Source: a virus. Taken from it: 64,000 bases of DNA. The stretch spans positions 1 to 64,000 of the IMG/VR virus record IMGVR_UViG_3300043539_000897; one strand, given 5' to 3'. The first letter of the stretch is position 1, and each line of letters begins with the position of its first letter. Under the pieces are notes generated by a model. It had not been told where the DNA came from. It did no database searches and worked only from the letters and a program-made list of their open reading frames with translations. Below, piece after piece: positions 24,271-31,971 of this stretch. Both the position numbers and the translations under genes were made by a program.

Positions 24271-25311
24271 ATGAAAGCAGAATACAAAGCCTTACTTGCT
24301 AACATCAAGGAGGTAGAAGAAGTAATACCCACAGACGAAAATTTTCACTCCCGCGTATTAGTTATTGATGCATTGAATCTATTCTTTAGAAACTTTGCAA
24401 CTATCAATATGACTAACAACGACGGAGCCCACATTGGAGGTCTGGCCGGATTCATTAGATCATTAGGTTCATTAATTCAACTGGTACAGCCGACAGGCGT
24501 TTACGTAATCTTCGACGGAGTAGGATCTTCTACCAACAGAAAGAATTTACTGCCTGAATATAAGTCAAACAGAGGGATTAACCGAATTACAAACTGGGAT
24601 GCTTTTGAATCCTTAGATGATGAAAATGATGCAAAGGTTGGGCAGATAACCAGGATCATTCATTACCTTCAGTGTTTACCAATTAAAGTTGGGATGATCG
24701 ATAAGGCAGAGGCAGACGATATGATTGCTTACATGGCTAAAGAGTTACCCCGGAGGTTTAATTCACAGATGATTATTGTTTCATCTGATAAGGATTACCT
24801 TCAGCTAGTTAACGACCACGTAACTCTCTATAGACCGGTTACAAAAGTATTTTACGGACCAAAAGACGTTAAGAGAGAATTTATGGTTCATCCAGATAAT
24901 TTTATTATCTACAAAACAATGCTTGGAGACCAATCAGATAAGATTGAAGGCATTAAAGGATTAGGACCAAAGACGCTTTTAAAATTATTCCCGGATATCT
25001 TAGATGTTCCGATGTCAATGCAGGATATCTTCGACTATGCTGAAGATCATTTAACAGAGCACCAGATCTATGCCCGGGTATTATTTGCACGTCAGAACCT
25101 ACTTAACCATTATAAGTTAATGGATCTTAAGAATCCAATCTTAGATGATAGACAGATTGATTACATTAACGGACTCATCAACGAAGAGAATAACGACTTT
25201 CACAAGAACCATTTCGTTGAGCTTTATGAGATGGACGGCCTGGCACATTTTATTAAGAATGTTGATTATTGGGCAACAGATACCTTTTTTAAGTTGTCTA
25301 AATTCAAATAA
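24271..25311 (+). CDS. 5'-3' exonuclease, RNase H/FEN type
   Basis: 346 aa. Metal-binding acidic residues of the PIN/FEN fold are present: RVLVIDALNLFFRNFA near the N-terminus, GVYVIFDGVGSSTNRKNLLP, KAEADDMIAYMAKE, and MIIVSSDKDYLQLV. A helix-hairpin-helix-like DNA-binding part follows (GDQSDKIEGIKGLGPKTLLK). Such enzymes remove RNA primers and trim flaps at the replication fork, as T4 RNase H does. Slightly longer than T4 RNase H (305 aa). Confidence 0.9.
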   Translation: MKAEYKALLANIKEVEEVIPTDENFHSRVLVIDALNLFFRNFATINMTNNDGAHIGGLAGFIRSLGSLIQLVQPTGVYVIFDGVGSSTNRKNLLPEYKSNRGINRITNWDAFESLDDENDAKVGQITRIIHYLQCLPIKVGMIDKAEADDMIAYMAKELPRRFNSQMIIVSSDKDYLQLVNDHVTLYRPVTKVFYGPKDVKREFMVHPDNFIIYKTMLGDQSDKIEGIKGLGPKTLLKLFPDILDVPMSMQDIFDYAEDHLTEHQIYARVLFARQNLLNHYKLMDLKNPILDDRQIDYINGLINEENNDFHKNHFVELYEMDGLAHFIKNVDYWATDTFFKLSKFK

Positions 25312-25324
25312 TTTCATATATTAA
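25294..25324 (+). promoter_or_regulatory. Host-like promoter for small-gene cluster I
   Basis: TTG at 25294, 20 nt, TATATTAA at 25317-25324, 4 nt before the ATG at 25329; a near-leaderless start is likely. Confidence 0.65.
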
Positions 25325-25328
25325 GGTT

Positions 25329-25763
25329 ATGACAAACAATAAACAACAAACGGAGATGAACAAAGAATTTGTACCCTACGAACTTGCTTTAGAGTTAAAG
25401 CAACTTGGATTTGATGAACCTTGTTTAGCTTTTTATGATGGAAAAAATGCTGAATCATTTTACTTTAACAATATAAGAGATGCATCAGGAGATTATATAC
25501 CTTTTCAAAAACATGATAGGTTAAAATGGTTCGGAGCACCAACATTCTCACAAGCATTTAGATGGTTTAGAGAGAACCACAATCTTAGATGTCAAATCAA
25601 TTATATTGGAGGACTAATTAATAAAACTACCTGGTGGGATATTTCTGTTATTGGTCATTATAATACAGACCCTAAACAATGGGAGATGAAATATCAACCA
25701 TACGAAGAAGCAGAACTTGCTTGTCTTAAAAAATTAATTGAAATAGTAAATGGAAAACAATAA
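25329..25763 (+). CDS. Accessory protein, 'EFVPYE..' family
   Basis: 144 aa. Begins MTNNKQQTEMNKEFVPYELA and includes LKQLGFDEPCLAFYDG, FSQAFRWFRENHNL and the C-terminal YEEAELACLKKLIEIV. I recognise this as a protein family frequent in Bacteroidetes phages and prophages, function unknown. A diverged paralogue lies at 26959. First gene of a seven-gene overlapping cluster. Confidence 0.75.
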   Translation: MTNNKQQTEMNKEFVPYELALELKQLGFDEPCLAFYDGKNAESFYFNNIRDASGDYIPFQKHDRLKWFGAPTFSQAFRWFRENHNLRCQINYIGGLINKTTWWDISVIGHYNTDPKQWEMKYQPYEEAELACLKKLIEIVNGKQ

Positions 25764-25971
25764 ACAACAAACGGCAGTGAAACAATTTGTAGCAACTTTT
25801 AAGACAAGTATTCAAATTAGCCCAGATGATTGGAAGGTTATAAATCCATCAATGTTATGTAACGAGAATACAACATTGGGTGAAATTGAACATTTTGTAA
25901 ATAGCAATAACAATATTGGAATACTTGAGTTTAAGGTAATTGAATTAACCTACGAAGGAGGTAACAAATGA
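25750..25971 (+). CDS. Accessory small protein with cassette ends
   Basis: 73 aa, start overlapping the previous gene by 14 nt. Begins MENNKQQTAVK, the same 5' end (about 25 identical bases) as the gene at 43960, and ends LTYEGGNK. The middle (FKTSIQISPDDWKVINPSML) is unrecognised. Its last codons contain GAAGGAGGT, a ribosome binding site for the next gene. Confidence 0.65.
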   Translation: MENNKQQTAVKQFVATFKTSIQISPDDWKVINPSMLCNENTTLGEIEHFVNSNNNIGILEFKVIELTYEGGNK

Positions 25972-26294
25972 CAAACAATAAAATAAATAAACTTAAAAAC
26001 ATAATTCAGGTTTACACAAACACAGAAAATAGGACAAACAATAAGTTAGCAGTAGAGTGGTTAGCAAAATCTTATGTGGATTTACTTACAAAATTAAACA
26101 ATGAGGAAATATCACTTAAAGAATTTGAGATTCAGTATATTGAATTACTTGAACAAGCCAAAGAAATGGAGAAGCAAAGAATTGAAACTGCATACAACAA
26201 AGGAACAGTTCATGGAATTGATTATCCTGAAAGTACGCTACCACTAACTGGTGAACAATACTACGAACAAACCTACGGAGGAGGTAACAAATGA
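25968..26294 (+). CDS. Accessory small protein with QYYEQTYGGG end
   Basis: 108 aa, ATGA overlap with the gene before. Contains a second cassette-like start inside (NRTNNKLAVEWLAKSY), a helical AKEMEKQRIETAYNKG segment, and ends TGEQYYEQTYGGGNK. These elements recur in Bacteroidetes phage proteins. The C-terminal TYGGG codons supply GGAGGAGGT for the next start. Function unknown. Confidence 0.65.
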   Translation: MTNNKINKLKNIIQVYTNTENRTNNKLAVEWLAKSYVDLLTKLNNEEISLKEFEIQYIELLEQAKEMEKQRIETAYNKGTVHGIDYPESTLPLTGEQYYEQTYGGGNK

Positions 26295-26518
26295 CATATG
26301 ATGAATTAATGGCTGATATTGTATTTAAAATAGAGAAATACGAATCACAAAATAATAAAAAGCCGATTGGTATTTTAATGAATGAATCAACAAAAGACTT
26401 CATGATAAGGTCTGTCATTAAAGACTATGAAGGTATTGTAAAAGTTGAAACATTTATGGGTATTAAAATATTCATTTCAAACGATTCAGGAATAGCCCAA
26501 GTAAATTTAGTAATTTAA
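26291..26518 (+). CDS. Unknown small protein
   Basis: 75 aa, ATGA overlap and a GGAGGAGGT site from the upstream gene's end. Alpha/beta (MTYDELMADIVFKIEKYESQ, then VKVETFMGIKIFISND). Not recognised; the fold could be nucleic-acid binding, but nothing specific supports this. Confidence 0.6.
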   Translation: MTYDELMADIVFKIEKYESQNNKKPIGILMNESTKDFMIRSVIKDYEGIVKVETFMGIKIFISNDSGIAQVNLVI

Positions 26519-26534
26519 CATACGGAGGTAACAA

Positions 26535-26732
26535 ATGATAATAACTATTAACAGAACTAACGAAGAAAGACAAACTGCAATTGTAACAATTGACACAAAG
26601 TCTTGTAATTATCCTTATGCTATTAGAGAAGCACTTGAATTAGCATTAAAACTTGATGGATATAGTGATAATACCATCGATGAAGTTTTTGGAAGAAACC
26701 AAGATTGTAAAAAGAAGGTAACAAATGAGTAA
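26535..26732 (+). CDS. Unknown small protein
   Basis: 65 aa, preceded by TACGGAGGTAACAA, a strong ribosome binding site that is the same spacer as before 26959, although here the preceding gene stops before it. Sequence MIITINRTNEERQTAIVTID then a helix ALELALKLDGYSDNTIDEVF. Not recognised. Confidence 0.55.
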   Translation: MIITINRTNEERQTAIVTIDTKSCNYPYAIREALELALKLDGYSDNTIDEVFGRNQDCKKKVTNE

Positions 26733-26940
26733 AGTAATAGTTTGGGGACTTACATGGTTCAATAAAGACCTAAAAGACGCTACCCATCGTGTAACTGCTA
26801 TACATATTGATAATCGTTCACACATTGCAACTTTTATTATTGAAAAAGGTTTCAATGTAGATGAAGTAAAATTATCTATGTCTGCATGTGAAGAATTAGG
26901 AATAATTAATCTTCAAAAATTAGAAAAGTTTTGTAAATAA
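26725..26940 (+). CDS. Unknown small protein
   Basis: 71 aa, overlapping the previous gene by 8 nt with an AAGAAGG ribosome binding site. Beta-rich (VIVWGLTWFNKDLKDATHRV, HIATFIIEKGFN) with a C-terminal helix. Not recognised. Confidence 0.55.
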   Translation: MSKVIVWGLTWFNKDLKDATHRVTAIHIDNRSHIATFIIEKGFNVDEVKLSMSACEELGIINLQKLEKFCK

Positions 26941-26958
26941 AACATACGGAGGTAACAA

Positions 26959-27294
26959 ATGAAACTATACACAGAATTAGAAGACTTAAACTTTTTTGAG
27001 TGGTTAGCTGAGACACACAATCTAGCCGACACTGACATGAAACCTGAGTATCTTGATGAACTACCCCCAGATGATATTCATAGAACAGTGTGTAACGCTA
27101 TGGCATTTAGATGGTTTAGAGAGAAGCACTATGTAGATTCTTATATTGGATTTAAAAAAGACACCGACAAAGAGTTTTCGTTTTACTACTACCAAATAAA
27201 TTGGACGAAAGGATTTGGATTTGAAACCTACGAAGAAGCAGAACTTGCTTGTCTTAAAAAATTAATTGAACAAACCTACGGAGGAGGTGAGTAA
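26959..27294 (+). CDS. Accessory protein, paralogue of 25329
   Basis: 111 aa. Shares AFRWFREKHYV and YEEAELACLKKLIE with the 25329 product but ends QTYGGGE, the cassette end seen in 25968 and 43426. It looks like a hybrid of the two families joined at the conserved KKLIE. Strong site TACGGAGGTAACAA upstream. Function unknown. Confidence 0.65.
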   Translation: MKLYTELEDLNFFEWLAETHNLADTDMKPEYLDELPPDDIHRTVCNAMAFRWFREKHYVDSYIGFKKDTDKEFSFYYYQINWTKGFGFETYEEAELACLKKLIEQTYGGGE

Positions 27295-27326
27295 TGACAA
27301 ATACTAAAATAAGTTTAATTTTCTAA
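27294..27326 (+). pseudogene. Truncated cassette gene (10 codons)
   Basis: An ATGA-coupled start with an upstream GGAGGAGGT opens MTNTKISLIF then stops. It resembles the MTNNK starts of this cluster. The homing endonuclease gene begins 58 nt later, so this is probably the stump of a gene broken by that insertion. Confidence 0.45.
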
Positions 27327-27371
27327 AAAACTTTTTATTTGCAGTATATAGTAGAATGTTGATGTTAAGAC

Positions 27372-27380
27372 TATTTATAA
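27372..27380 (+). promoter_or_regulatory. Late-type motif TATTTATAA
   Basis: 3 nt before the HNH endonuclease ATG at 27384. The second HNH gene (49833) has the same ACTATTTATAATAAATGG context. Confidence 0.55.
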
Positions 27381-27383
27381 TAA

Positions 27384-28112
27384 ATGGAATATTACAAACA
27401 TTACAATTTACTGGTGCAAAAAGCACAGCAAGAAAACAGAACAAAAACAAAAGAAACTTACTACGAAAAGCACCATATAGTACCTAAGAGTGAAGGCGGT
27501 TCTAATACAAAAGAAAATTTGGTATTATTAACAGCTAGAGAACATTTTATAGCGCATTGGTTGTTATATAGAGATAAACCGAATAGTCAATCACGGGCTT
27601 ACGCTTTCTGGAAGATGTGCACTCAGCATAACCCCAAACAAAGTAGGTACACACCTAGCTCCAGAGTATATGAAGAAGCCCGATTAGGATTCAAAGAAGC
27701 TAATTCAAAAACACATAAAGGAAAAACTTTGACCGAAAAACACAAAAAGCAAATCTCAGAACGGAGAAGGGGTAAAGCGACACGAACAGGTATTTCACAT
27801 ACTGAGGAAACTAAGCAGCGAATTTCAGAAGCAAAAAGAGGAATTGCTTCTTGGAATAAAGGAATACCTAGGACTGCTGATGAAAAAAAAGCTATATCAG
27901 AAGCAAAAAAAGGAGTAGAAAATCCAAAAAAATGGAGGGCTGTTTTACAGTTAAATGACAGTACCGGAGAAATTATTAAGGAGTTCAAGAGTTTAAAAGA
28001 AACTGGGGAGTTTGGATTTTCACCATCTGCAGTTCGTAATTGTTGCCATAAGAATCAAGCAGGAGAAAAAGTATTTAAATCTGCAGGGTATAGGTGGATT
28101 TATAAAGATTAA
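27384..28112 (+). CDS. HNH homing endonuclease with NUMOD repeats
   Basis: 242 aa. HNH motif YEKHHIVPKSEGG, then NTKENLVLLTAREHFIAHWL, at residues 30-64. Several NUMOD3-type DNA-binding repeats follow (KQISERRRGKATRTGISHTE, KQRISEAKRGIASWNKGIPR, KAISEAKKGVENPK) and a NUMOD1-like C-terminus (FKSLKETGEFGFSPSAVRNC, KSAGYRWIY). A free-standing selfish gene that cuts a cognate site and copies itself there by recombination. It sits between the small-gene cluster and the helicase. Confidence 0.9.
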   Translation: MEYYKHYNLLVQKAQQENRTKTKETYYEKHHIVPKSEGGSNTKENLVLLTAREHFIAHWLLYRDKPNSQSRAYAFWKMCTQHNPKQSRYTPSSRVYEEARLGFKEANSKTHKGKTLTEKHKKQISERRRGKATRTGISHTEETKQRISEAKRGIASWNKGIPRTADEKKAISEAKKGVENPKKWRAVLQLNDSTGEIIKEFKSLKETGEFGFSPSAVRNCCHKNQAGEKVFKSAGYRWIYKD

Positions 28113-28117
28113 GTTCG

Positions 28118-28125
28118 TATATTAA
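28118..28125 (+). promoter_or_regulatory. Host-like -7 element before helicase
   Basis: TATATTAA with the TTCG prefix common to this class; the -33 position reads TGG rather than TTG. 32 nt before the ATG at 28158. Confidence 0.45.
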
Positions 28126-28157
28126 TTAAAATAAGTTATAAAAAGAAGTTATAAGAA

Positions 28158-29528
28158 ATGGCATCATTAAAAGTACTAAGCGATTACGGCCCGGCGTTTC
28201 AAGTAAAAACAATCGGAGCATTACTAACAAGAAAAGAATTCGTTCAGAATATCTACGATATTTTATCCGATGAGCACTTTCCAAACCCTGCTCATAAATG
28301 GATTATCAATGAAATTTTACAGTATTGGAATAAATACCATACTGTAATCTCAATGGATACTCTAAAAATAGGAGTGAAAAAACTAGATAACGATGTACTT
28401 AAGACTTCGATTGTTGAGCAGATCAAAGAAGCTTACCGACATTCAGATGATGAACTTCAGTATGTAGAAGAAGAATTTACTGCCTTCTGTAAGAACCAAC
28501 AATTAAAAACAGCTCTATTAAATTCAGTTGACCTTCTAAACTCAGGTGACTACGATTCAATTCGGCACTTGATTGATAACGCGTTAAAGGCCGGACAGGA
28601 TAGAAACATTGGACACGAATATAATAAGGATATTGAGACCCGTTACCGGGAGGATTATCGCCCCACCGTTCCTACTCCTTGGCCTATGTTGAACCAATTA
28701 ACCCAAGGAGGTTTTGGAGCTGGTGATTTAGGTATTGTATTTGGTAACCCAGGGGGAGGTAAATCTTGGATGATGGTTGCAATGGCAGCTCACGCAGTTA
28801 AGATGGGTTACAATGTCATTTACTATACTCTAGAATTAGGACAGGATTACGTTGGTAAACGATTTGACTGTTACTTTACCGGGCATTCAATCGAAGAAGT
28901 ACAGCATCACCGCCCGGAGGTTGAGAGCATAGTTGAGGGTCTGGCCGGTAAGCTAGTAGTAAAAGAGTATCCACCTAAAGCAGCCTCTGTAGCAACCTTG
29001 AAAGCCCATATTCAAAAGTGCATTGACGCAGACATTAAACCTGATATGGTAGTAATTGACTACATCGATTATCTCCGACCACCTTCCAAGAAGTTTACTG
29101 AAAGGAAAGATGAAATTGATGATATGTACGTTGCATGTAAGGGAATGGCTAAGGAATTTAAAGTAGTTGTTCTATCACCTTCTCAGGTTAACCGAATGGG
29201 AGCAAAAGACGATATTATCGAAGGAGATAAGGCAGCAGGATCATATGATAAGATCATGGTTGCTGACTTCTGTTTATCTTTATCCAGAAAGAAAGAAGAT
29301 AAGGTTCACGGAACAGGCCGAGTACACGTTATGAAGAATCGATACGGAATGGATGGAATGACCTTCGGAGCAAAGATCGATACTAACAACGGTCATATCG
29401 AATTAACCGAAGATATGCCGACCTACGAAGATACCACTTCTAACACACCCACAACATTTTCCCAGGTAGATAGCTTCGATAAGAAGGAATTAGCTAAGAA
29501 ATTCATGAAACTTTCATCTTTTTCTTAA
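28158..29528 (+). CDS. Replicative DNA helicase, DnaB/gp41 type
   Basis: 456 aa. N-terminal helical domain (residues 1-160), then a RecA-like motor with Walker A GNPGGGKS at 196-203, Walker B MVVIDYIDYL, and a sensor-like VVVLSPSQVNR, DKAAGSYDKIMVADFCLSLS. Such hexamers unwind DNA at the fork and recruit primase. It is about the same size as T4 gp41 (475 aa). No primase is visible nearby. Confidence 0.9.
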   Translation: MASLKVLSDYGPAFQVKTIGALLTRKEFVQNIYDILSDEHFPNPAHKWIINEILQYWNKYHTVISMDTLKIGVKKLDNDVLKTSIVEQIKEAYRHSDDELQYVEEEFTAFCKNQQLKTALLNSVDLLNSGDYDSIRHLIDNALKAGQDRNIGHEYNKDIETRYREDYRPTVPTPWPMLNQLTQGGFGAGDLGIVFGNPGGGKSWMMVAMAAHAVKMGYNVIYYTLELGQDYVGKRFDCYFTGHSIEEVQHHRPEVESIVEGLAGKLVVKEYPPKAASVATLKAHIQKCIDADIKPDMVVIDYIDYLRPPSKKFTERKDEIDDMYVACKGMAKEFKVVVLSPSQVNRMGAKDDIIEGDKAAGSYDKIMVADFCLSLSRKKEDKVHGTGRVHVMKNRYGMDGMTFGAKIDTNNGHIELTEDMPTYEDTTSNTPTTFSQVDSFDKKELAKKFMKLSSFS

Positions 29529-29558
29529 AAAAACCGGGAATTTTTTAAAAAAACCGGC
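29527..29558 (+). repeat. Short direct repeat before nrdJ
   Basis: AAAAAAACCGG occurs at 29527 and again at 29547, 20 nt apart, with AATTTTTT between, so it could also fold weakly. It may be a regulatory site for the ribonucleotide reductase gene. Confidence 0.3.
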
Positions 29559-29588
29559 TAGTTATTAAATACAATACAAATTAATATA

Positions 29589-31445
29589 ATGGACATTTCA
29601 ACAAAAATTTTAAGCGAGATTACAGTTTTCATGAAATATGCGAAATACCAACCGCATTTGAATAGAAGAGAAACATGGCAAGAGTTGGTTACAAGAAACA
29701 AAGAGATGCATCAAAAGAAGTATCCTCAATTGAAAGAGGAGATTGAAGCAGCTTATAAGTACGTCTATGACAAAAAGGTTTTACCTTCAATGAGATCAAT
29801 GCAGTTTGCAGGACGCCCTATCGAAGTAAATCCAGCACGTATCTACAACTGCGCATTCCTACCAATCGATGATTGGAGAGCTTTCGGCGAAGTGATGTTC
29901 TTATTATTAGGAGGAACCGGGGTTGGTTATTCAGTTCAATACGATCACATCGAAAAGCTTCCTGAAATTAGAAAGCCTAAAAAAAACCGAAAGAAAAGAT
30001 TCCTTATCGGGGACTCTATTGAAGGATGGGCTGATGCAGTTAAGGTATTAATGAAGTCTTACTTTAGAGGAACTTCTTCTATTGAGTTTGACTTCTCAGA
30101 TATTAGACCAAAAGGAGCAAGATTAATTACTGCCGGCGGTAAAGCACCAGGACCAGGCCCTTTGAGAGAGTGTTTGGTTAAGTTACAGGGTATGCTTGAA
30201 GCAAAAGAAGATGGTGATAAATTAACCACCATCGAAGTTCATGATATAGTTTGTCATATTGCAGATGCAGTATTGGCTGGCGGTATTAGAAGAGCTGCTT
30301 TAATTTCTCTATTCTCTCCTGACGATGATGAAATGATTTCTTGTAAGTCGGGTGCTTGGTGGGAATTAAATCCTCAACGCGGTAGAGCTAATAACTCAGC
30401 TGTTTTAGTAAGATCAATTACTGAGAAAGAACAATTCTGGGATATCTGGAAGAGAATCGAAGCATCAGGAGCAGGTGAACCAGGGGTTTACTTCACCAAC
30501 AATGCTGAGTGGGGAACTAATCCATGCTGTGAGATTGCTCTACGTCCTTTCCAATTCTGTAATTTATGTGAAGTAAATGTTTCGGATATTGAGACTCAAG
30601 AGGATTTAGATGGTAGAGTTAAAGCAGCAGCCTTGATCGGAACTTTACAGGCCGGCTACTCTAACTTCCACTACCTAAGAGAGGTTTGGAAAAGAACTAC
30701 AGAGAAAGAAGCTTTGATCGGAGTATCAATGACCGGTATTGGCTCAGGAGTTGTAACTAGCTACGATATGATTAAAGCAGCTGAAGTAGTAAAGTTAGAA
30801 AATGAAAGGGTTGCTAAGATTTTAGGAATCAACAGTGCCGCAAGATGTACTACAGTTAAGCCAGCAGGCACAACCTCTCTAGCACTTGGAACCTCTAGTG
30901 GAATTCATGCATGGCATAATGACTATTACCTAAGAAGAGTGAGAGTAGGTAAGAACGAAGCAATTTATACTTACCTAAGCATTTACCATCCAGAATTATT
31001 GGAAGATGATAAGTTCCGTCCTCATGATACTGCAATCATTACGGTACCTCAAAAGGCTCCTGAAGGTGCAATCCTGAGAACAGAATCACCTTTTGATTTA
31101 TTAGAAAGAGTAAAGCAGGTAACTAAGGAATGGATTAAGCCCGGTCATAGAAAAGGAAACAATACTCATAACGTTTCAGCTACAGTCTCAATCAAGAATG
31201 ACGAATGGGATGCAGTTGGAGAATGGATGTGGGAGAATAGAAAGTTTTACAATGGACTTTCAGTATTACCATTCGACGGACATACTTACGTCCAGGCTCC
31301 TTTTACCGATTGCACGGAAGAAGAGTATAATGCTTTGATGGAAACTTTGAAAGAAGTTGATTTAAGTAAAGTAGTTGAGTTGGAAGATATGACTGACTTA
31401 GCAGCAGAAGCGGCTTGTGCCGGCGGTGCTTGTGAAGTAAAATAA
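29589..31445 (+). CDS. nrdJ: Ribonucleotide reductase, class II (B12-dependent)
   Basis: 618 aa, monomeric-type size. It contains the reductase core: RIYNCAFLPIDDWRAFGEVM, LLGGTGVGYSV, NPCCEI at 311-316, FQFCNLCEVN with C324 and C327, and CTTVKPAGTTSLALGTSSGI. The redox tail ends ACAGGACEVK, providing two cysteines for re-reduction by thioredoxin (a trxA gene lies at 49015). It makes deoxynucleotides using adenosylcobalamin and needs no oxygen or second subunit, which suits a phage depending on host B12. A terminator follows. Confidence 0.88.
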   Translation: MDISTKILSEITVFMKYAKYQPHLNRRETWQELVTRNKEMHQKKYPQLKEEIEAAYKYVYDKKVLPSMRSMQFAGRPIEVNPARIYNCAFLPIDDWRAFGEVMFLLLGGTGVGYSVQYDHIEKLPEIRKPKKNRKKRFLIGDSIEGWADAVKVLMKSYFRGTSSIEFDFSDIRPKGARLITAGGKAPGPGPLRECLVKLQGMLEAKEDGDKLTTIEVHDIVCHIADAVLAGGIRRAALISLFSPDDDEMISCKSGAWWELNPQRGRANNSAVLVRSITEKEQFWDIWKRIEASGAGEPGVYFTNNAEWGTNPCCEIALRPFQFCNLCEVNVSDIETQEDLDGRVKAAALIGTLQAGYSNFHYLREVWKRTTEKEALIGVSMTGIGSGVVTSYDMIKAAEVVKLENERVAKILGINSAARCTTVKPAGTTSLALGTSSGIHAWHNDYYLRRVRVGKNEAIYTYLSIYHPELLEDDKFRPHDTAIITVPQKAPEGAILRTESPFDLLERVKQVTKEWIKPGHRKGNNTHNVSATVSIKNDEWDAVGEWMWENRKFYNGLSVLPFDGHTYVQAPFTDCTEEEYNALMETLKEVDLSKVVELEDMTDLAAEAACAGGACEVK

Positions 31446-31465
31446 TCTTAATCAAAAAAATTTAA

Positions 31466-31493
31466 GAAAGGGTCTGTTAACGCAGACCTTTTT
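31466..31493 (+). terminator. Terminator after nrdJ
   Basis: GGTCTG, a 6-nt loop, CAGACC, then TTTTT. Confidence 0.8.
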
Positions 31494-31494
31494 C

Positions 31495-31503
31495 TATTTA
31501 TAT
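31495..31503 (+). promoter_or_regulatory. Late-type motif TATTTATAT
   Basis: 3 nt before the ATG at 31507, directly after the nrdJ terminator. It would start the envelope operon. Confidence 0.5.
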
Positions 31504-31506
31504 GAA

Positions 31507-31971
31507 ATGAAAGCACTGCTTCTGTTTGCCTTAACTTCTTTGATAACCAGTTTTTCTTCTAGCCAGATTAGGATAGATAAAGCCGGTGACGGATGGGATA
31601 AGAAAATAGATTCAGCGTTAACATTAATTCAAAAGACCGATATTGAAAAATATCAGCTGATTGATAGTGTTTGTAATAGAGTTGAGTTCTGGTCTTCAGG
31701 GTTTTCATCTAATGATGGAAGTTATGGAAACAAAGGAACAATCCTAGTTGCTGTTAAAGATGTAAAGTTAAATTCAATTAACAACCTCGCTGTAGTGTTG
31801 GTTCATGAGAGTTTACATTTGCATGTTTTACAAAAAGGGTACATCATTACTCCTGAACAAGAGGAGGCATGGTGTTACAGGTATGAGCTTACCTTCATTG
31901 ATAAGCTTACTAATCCTGAACCTTGGTTAAAACAACATGCAATAAAACAACTAATTAATATACAAAAATGA
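31507..31971 (+). CDS. Exported zincin-like protein
   Basis: 154 aa. Signal peptide (cleavage predicted before Q20). HESLH at residues 100-104 in VVLVHESLHLHVLQKGY is a gluzincin/zincin-type HExxH, and EEAWCYRYE downstream could give the third ligand. Likely periplasmic or outer-membrane. First gene of the envelope operon, overlapping the next by 4 nt (ATGA). Substrate unknown; peptidase activity is an inference from the motif. Confidence 0.65.
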   Translation: MKALLLFALTSLITSFSSSQIRIDKAGDGWDKKIDSALTLIQKTDIEKYQLIDSVCNRVEFWSSGFSSNDGSYGNKGTILVAVKDVKLNSINNLAVVLVHESLHLHVLQKGYIITPEQEEAWCYRYELTFIDKLTNPEPWLKQHAIKQLINIQK

